DNA from: Ruminococcus flavefaciens AE3010
Lineage (GTDB): Bacteria > Bacillota > Clostridia > Oscillospirales > Ruminococcaceae
Direction: 5' to 3'
Length of the DNA stretch: 64,000 nucleotides
NCBI RefSeq assembly: GCF_000526795.1
Contig: NZ_JAGT01000001.1
Span: 2,454,001-2,518,000 of the forward strand
Shown here: piece after piece, positions 61,129 through 64,000 of the stretch
Numbering within the stretch: the first letter of the stretch is position 1
Layout of the letters: each line of letters begins with the position of its first letter
Made by a program: the position numbers and the translations under genes
The notes under the pieces: generated by a model
The model's input: the letters and a program-made list of their open reading frames with translations, nothing else
Told to the model about the DNA's origin: nothing
Databases searched by the model: none

Positions 61129-62193
61129 ATGGCAGAACAGAGATTTATTAAAACCGTTACTTTCGGCGGATATGAAAAAGAGGCTGTTGTAAGACGAATG
61201 GAGTACCTGAATGAGCAGGTGCACGACCTGAGAAATGAGCTCAGAGAGACAAAGCTCGTGCTGGAGGCTTATAAAAAAGGCACAGATGAGGAAAAGGCTC
61301 TTGAAACCGTACTTTCAGAGGAACGCGCAAAACTCACACAGGTACAGGTACAGAATAATACCCTTAACTTGAAGCTAAAGGCTACAGACGACGAGAACAA
61401 TAACCTTAACCAGCAGATAAAGGATCTCAATGCCGAGATAGCAGAGCTGAAGGATAAGCTCAAAGCTACCGAGTCAAAGTGCGCGGCTCTCATGGCTCAG
61501 GACGAGGCAATGGCTCTGAGCAATGTATTCATCGAGGCTCAGAAGTCATCTTCCATGCTGGAGGGTACTGCAAAGTCAAAGGCTGCCGAGATAGAGTTCC
61601 AGTCAAAGAAGCTGGCTGAGAATATCGTCTCAGACGCCAATACCGAGGCTGAGAATATAATCTTCGAGGCAGAGAGAGAAGCTGCCGAGATAATTGCAGA
61701 AGCAAAGAACAAGGCTGAGCAGATGAGCGCAGCTTCAAATAATCTGAGGGCGTCGGTGCTTGAAGATGTAAATATGCTGAAGCTACATATGGGCAAGGTA
61801 AGAGATGCACTGGAGGGCTTCCGCAATGTGGGCGCGACCAAGCTGGTGGAGGCTGACGAGTGTCTCAACAAGACCGAGGAGGCTCTCAAGGAGGGCGGTA
61901 TCCCCGTATTCAAGATACCCGGGAATATACAGCCCGAGATACCCGAAAAGCCCATGACCCTTTCAGAGAAAATGCGCGACGACGAGGAAAAGCGCAGGAA
62001 GCAGGAAGAACTTGACAAGCTCAAACAGATGGCTGATTCAATAGGAAACAAAAAAGACGACCACAAGGATAAAGAAGACAATGATTCTCCGAAGGAAGCC
62101 GCAGGGGATAATCAGCAGAGCGGCGAGAAAAAGGGCGGAAAGCTCGATCTTGCTGCGTTGGCGGCTAAGGCTAATTCTATCAAGAATAAGTAA
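61129..62193 (+). CDS. DivIVA-like coiled-coil protein
   Basis: 354 residues. The N-terminus (FIKTVTFGGYEKEAVVRRME) resembles the lipid-binding start of DivIVA-like proteins. A long coiled coil (about 20-150) is followed by an Ala/Glu-rich helix similar to V-ATPase subunit or DivIVA tails (ENIVSDANTEAENIIFEAER). The C-terminal 100 residues are charged and probably disordered. It may act as a polar or septal scaffold; this is inferred from composition only. CAAGGAGG precedes the ATG at 61129. The hydrogenase gene follows after 41 bases. Confidence 0.7.
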   Translation: MAEQRFIKTVTFGGYEKEAVVRRMEYLNEQVHDLRNELRETKLVLEAYKKGTDEEKALETVLSEERAKLTQVQVQNNTLNLKLKATDDENNNLNQQIKDLNAEIAELKDKLKATESKCAALMAQDEAMALSNVFIEAQKSSSMLEGTAKSKAAEIEFQSKKLAENIVSDANTEAENIIFEAEREAAEIIAEAKNKAEQMSAASNNLRASVLEDVNMLKLHMGKVRDALEGFRNVGATKLVEADECLNKTEEALKEGGIPVFKIPGNIQPEIPEKPMTLSEKMRDDEEKRRKQEELDKLKQMADSIGNKKDDHKDKEDNDSPKEAAGDNQQSGEKKGGKLDLAALAAKANSIKNK

Positions 62194-62234
62194 AACATGT
62201 TTGATTTTTGATTTTCATAAGGAGTTTATATAAT

Positions 62235-63986
62235 ATGAGTGAATTGATTATTGTAAAACCCGAAAAGTGCGTCGGCTGCAATGCCTGCGTAAGAGAATGT
62301 CCCGCTCCCGAGGCTAATATAGTAAAGCAGCTGGAGGACGGACGTTTCATAACCATGGTAAACCATGATAAATGTATCGGCTGCGGAGAGTGCGTAAAGA
62401 AATGTACTCACGGAGCAAGAGACTATATCGACGATACTGACGATTGTATCGCTGATATCTTAAAGGAAAAGCTGATAATAATGGCGTCTCCTGCCATAAA
62501 GACAGTTCTTCCCACAAGGTGGAAGGGCGTTCTTGATTGGTTCAAGAAGCAGGGCTGTACCATTTTTGATGCTTCATTCGGTGCGGATATATGCACATGG
62601 GCTCATATCAGAACTATGGATCAGGACAAGATCGGCAATATCGTTACTCAGCAGTGTCCTGCTATCGTAAAGTACGTTGAGAAATACCAGCCCAAGCTTC
62701 TCCAGAACCTTTCGCCTATACACAGCCCTGTTGCGTGCAGTGCTATCTACATAAAGAAGTACCTGAGAAGAAACAACCCTATCGCCCTTATCTCCCCATG
62801 TATCGCAGAGAAGTATGAGGCACAGGACACAGAGCTCTTTGACTATAACGTTACGATCAAGAAGCTCCTTGAGTACTTCGACAGAAACGACATCAATATC
62901 CCTATAGATACATCAGAGGACTATGAGTACAAGTTCGACGAGTCACAGGGACAGATGGGCGCTATCTACTCCCGTCCCGGCGGACTCAGAGACAATATCT
63001 GGCTCCATGACCCCGATATCAACATCACAAACTCTGAGGGCGTACACAAGGTATATTCCGAGATCGAAATGTACAGCAGAATGCCCGAGTCCAAGCACCC
63101 GAGAATATTCGATGTTCTCTCATGTGAGTTCGGATGTAATATCGGACCTGCTTCGGGTACGAGACAGACAGTTTTCGATGCTATGACCACTATGAGAGCT
63201 GTAGAGAACGAGGCTAAGACACGCCGTAAGTCAGGCGGTATCATGGGACGAGGCGACGACAGGCTCTTCAAGAAGTTCGATGACGAGCTCCGTGTGGCTG
63301 ACTTCCTGAGAAACTACAAGCCCTCTATGCCTACACCTATCCCGAATATCAATCAGCTCCAGCCTATATTCGAGAAAATGGGCATGCATACCGAAGAAGA
63401 GCGTGCATACGATTGTCATGCCTGCGGCTACGACACCTGCCGCGATATGGCTATCGCTATATACAGAGGTCTCAATACTCCCGATAACTGTATCGTTCAT
63501 GCTAAATCTGTTCTCCTTGCAAGACATTCTGTACTGAACAGACAGAACGAGAAGCTTGCCGAGATAACAGAGGAAGTCCTCGCACTTTCTGATAAGCTGA
63601 AAGAGAATGTTTCAAAGATAACTGATAATATGCAGAATATCGGCGAATCCACTTCAGCTACAAGCGAGAGAGCTGCTGTAGTTAAGGATCTTCTGGAGAA
63701 CGTTGTTACCTTCTGTAACGATAACTCAACTATGGACGCAGACAGCGTATCACAGCTCACATCTATCCTTGAGACCACTATCGACGCATTCAGCGCTCTC
63801 GATGATAATGTTACCACAACAAATGAGAGCTCAGAGACTATCAACTCATCTATCAATGATATCATCTCACTTGTTGGAGACATCAACGAGGTCCTTGTAA
63901 AGGCAGGCAATGACAAGACCAAAAAGCTTGAAGATCTTGACAAGCTTGCCGAAGAGGAAGCTAATAAGCCTGAAGAGAAAAAGTAA
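62235..63986 (+). CDS. HydS-like sensory [FeFe] hydrogenase-family protein
   Basis: 583 residues. Two 4Fe-4S ferredoxin motifs (CVGCNACVRECP and CIGCGECVKKC) precede an H-cluster domain with all four cluster Cys: TQQCPAIVKY, ISPCIAEKYE and LSCEFGCNIG. The catalytic proton-relay Cys before the first cluster Cys is Gln. A further 4Fe-4S domain (CHACGYDTCRDMA..NC) follows. The last 100 residues form a Ser/Thr/Asn-rich coil resembling chemoreceptor signalling helices. HydS proteins of Ruminococcus are thought to sense H2 and regulate hydrogenase genes. AAGGAG precedes the ATG at 62235. Confidence 0.87.
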   Translation: MSELIIVKPEKCVGCNACVRECPAPEANIVKQLEDGRFITMVNHDKCIGCGECVKKCTHGARDYIDDTDDCIADILKEKLIIMASPAIKTVLPTRWKGVLDWFKKQGCTIFDASFGADICTWAHIRTMDQDKIGNIVTQQCPAIVKYVEKYQPKLLQNLSPIHSPVACSAIYIKKYLRRNNPIALISPCIAEKYEAQDTELFDYNVTIKKLLEYFDRNDINIPIDTSEDYEYKFDESQGQMGAIYSRPGGLRDNIWLHDPDINITNSEGVHKVYSEIEMYSRMPESKHPRIFDVLSCEFGCNIGPASGTRQTVFDAMTTMRAVENEAKTRRKSGGIMGRGDDRLFKKFDDELRVADFLRNYKPSMPTPIPNINQLQPIFEKMGMHTEEERAYDCHACGYDTCRDMAIAIYRGLNTPDNCIVHAKSVLLARHSVLNRQNEKLAEITEEVLALSDKLKENVSKITDNMQNIGESTSATSERAAVVKDLLENVVTFCNDNSTMDADSVSQLTSILETTIDAFSALDDNVTTTNESSETINSSINDIISLVGDINEVLVKAGNDKTKKLEDLDKLAEEEANKPEEKK

Positions 63987-64000
63987 TACAAACGCCGATA

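Noticed and set aside
1..64000. tRNA, rRNA, prophage or complete IS elements
   Set aside because: No cloverleaf-like TTCGA loops with matching arms, no rRNA sequence, no integrase or phage structural genes; the only transposase-like gene is the single RAYT.

Overview
The window looks like the replication-origin region of a low-to-mid GC, cellulolytic anaerobic Firmicute, most likely a Ruminococcus (Oscillospiraceae) close to R. flavefaciens or R. champanellensis. The main reasons are a secreted CotH-family protein ending in a two-loop type I dockerin (a cellulosome component), a GH5 glucanase-type enzyme, a short ferredoxin:thioredoxin reductase, a flavodiiron protein, a sensory-type [FeFe] hydrogenase, and the classic Firmicutes oriC gene order. 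The species call is an inference from gene content only.

Layout. 1-13.1 kb is a mixed accessory and housekeeping stretch: partial DUF2461 gene, CotH-dockerin protein, a NarL-type two-component pair, a lipoprotein, an M20 dipeptidase, an MsmK/UgpC-type ABC ATPase, an RsuA-type pseudouridine synthase, nrdR and a TIM-barrel isomerase-like gene. 13.3-14.8 kb holds ytaF/mntP-like and metallophosphoesterase genes. 14.8-25.1 kb is the left replichore block on the minus strand: dnaA-dnaN-yaaA-recF-remB-(RAYT transposase)-gyrB-(membrane protein)-gyrA. 25.6-37.2 kb is the right replichore block on the plus strand: rpmH-rnpA-yidD-yidC-jag-mnmE-mnmG-rsmG-noc-parA-parB-serS. Genes diverge from the dnaA/rpmH gap, which carries promoters for both sides and TGTTGAAA/TTTCCACA-type boxes. 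Four parS-like 16-mers lie in 30.4-34.1 kb.

37.3-50.6 kb is accessory: a 35-codon DUF3789-type gene, a flavodiiron/FTR/thioredoxin redox cluster, an ECF sigma and membrane anti-sigma pair, exoA, a leaderless GH5, a cassette of small membrane proteins with an HTH regulator, and a family 2 glycosyltransferase. A self-contained 0.2-kb transcription unit with a 30-codon ORF follows. 51.0-57.3 kb is one minus-strand operon with a consensus promoter: LRR/zinc-ribbon protein, zinc-ribbon protein kinase, VWA protein, PP2C phosphatase, a degenerate cytidine-deaminase-fold protein with Pro/Gln/Gly repeats, then a two-TM protein. The kinase/VWA/PP2C core matches the TerY-P triad; the rest looks like an undescribed extension. 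57.6-64.0 kb carries a sugar-binding-type lipoprotein plus degenerate GGDEF sensor behind a candidate structured leader, an unknown protein, a DivIVA-like coiled-coil protein and an HydS-like sensory hydrogenase.

Intergenic DNA is full of short hairpins headed by GTAG (REP-like). They match the RAYT transposase at 20.0-20.5 kb, whose own reading frame contains two inverted copies. Three larger mosaic hairpin repeats of 240-300 bp sit at 28.8, 45.0 and 49.1 kb. No tRNA, rRNA, CRISPR array, complete IS or prophage was seen.
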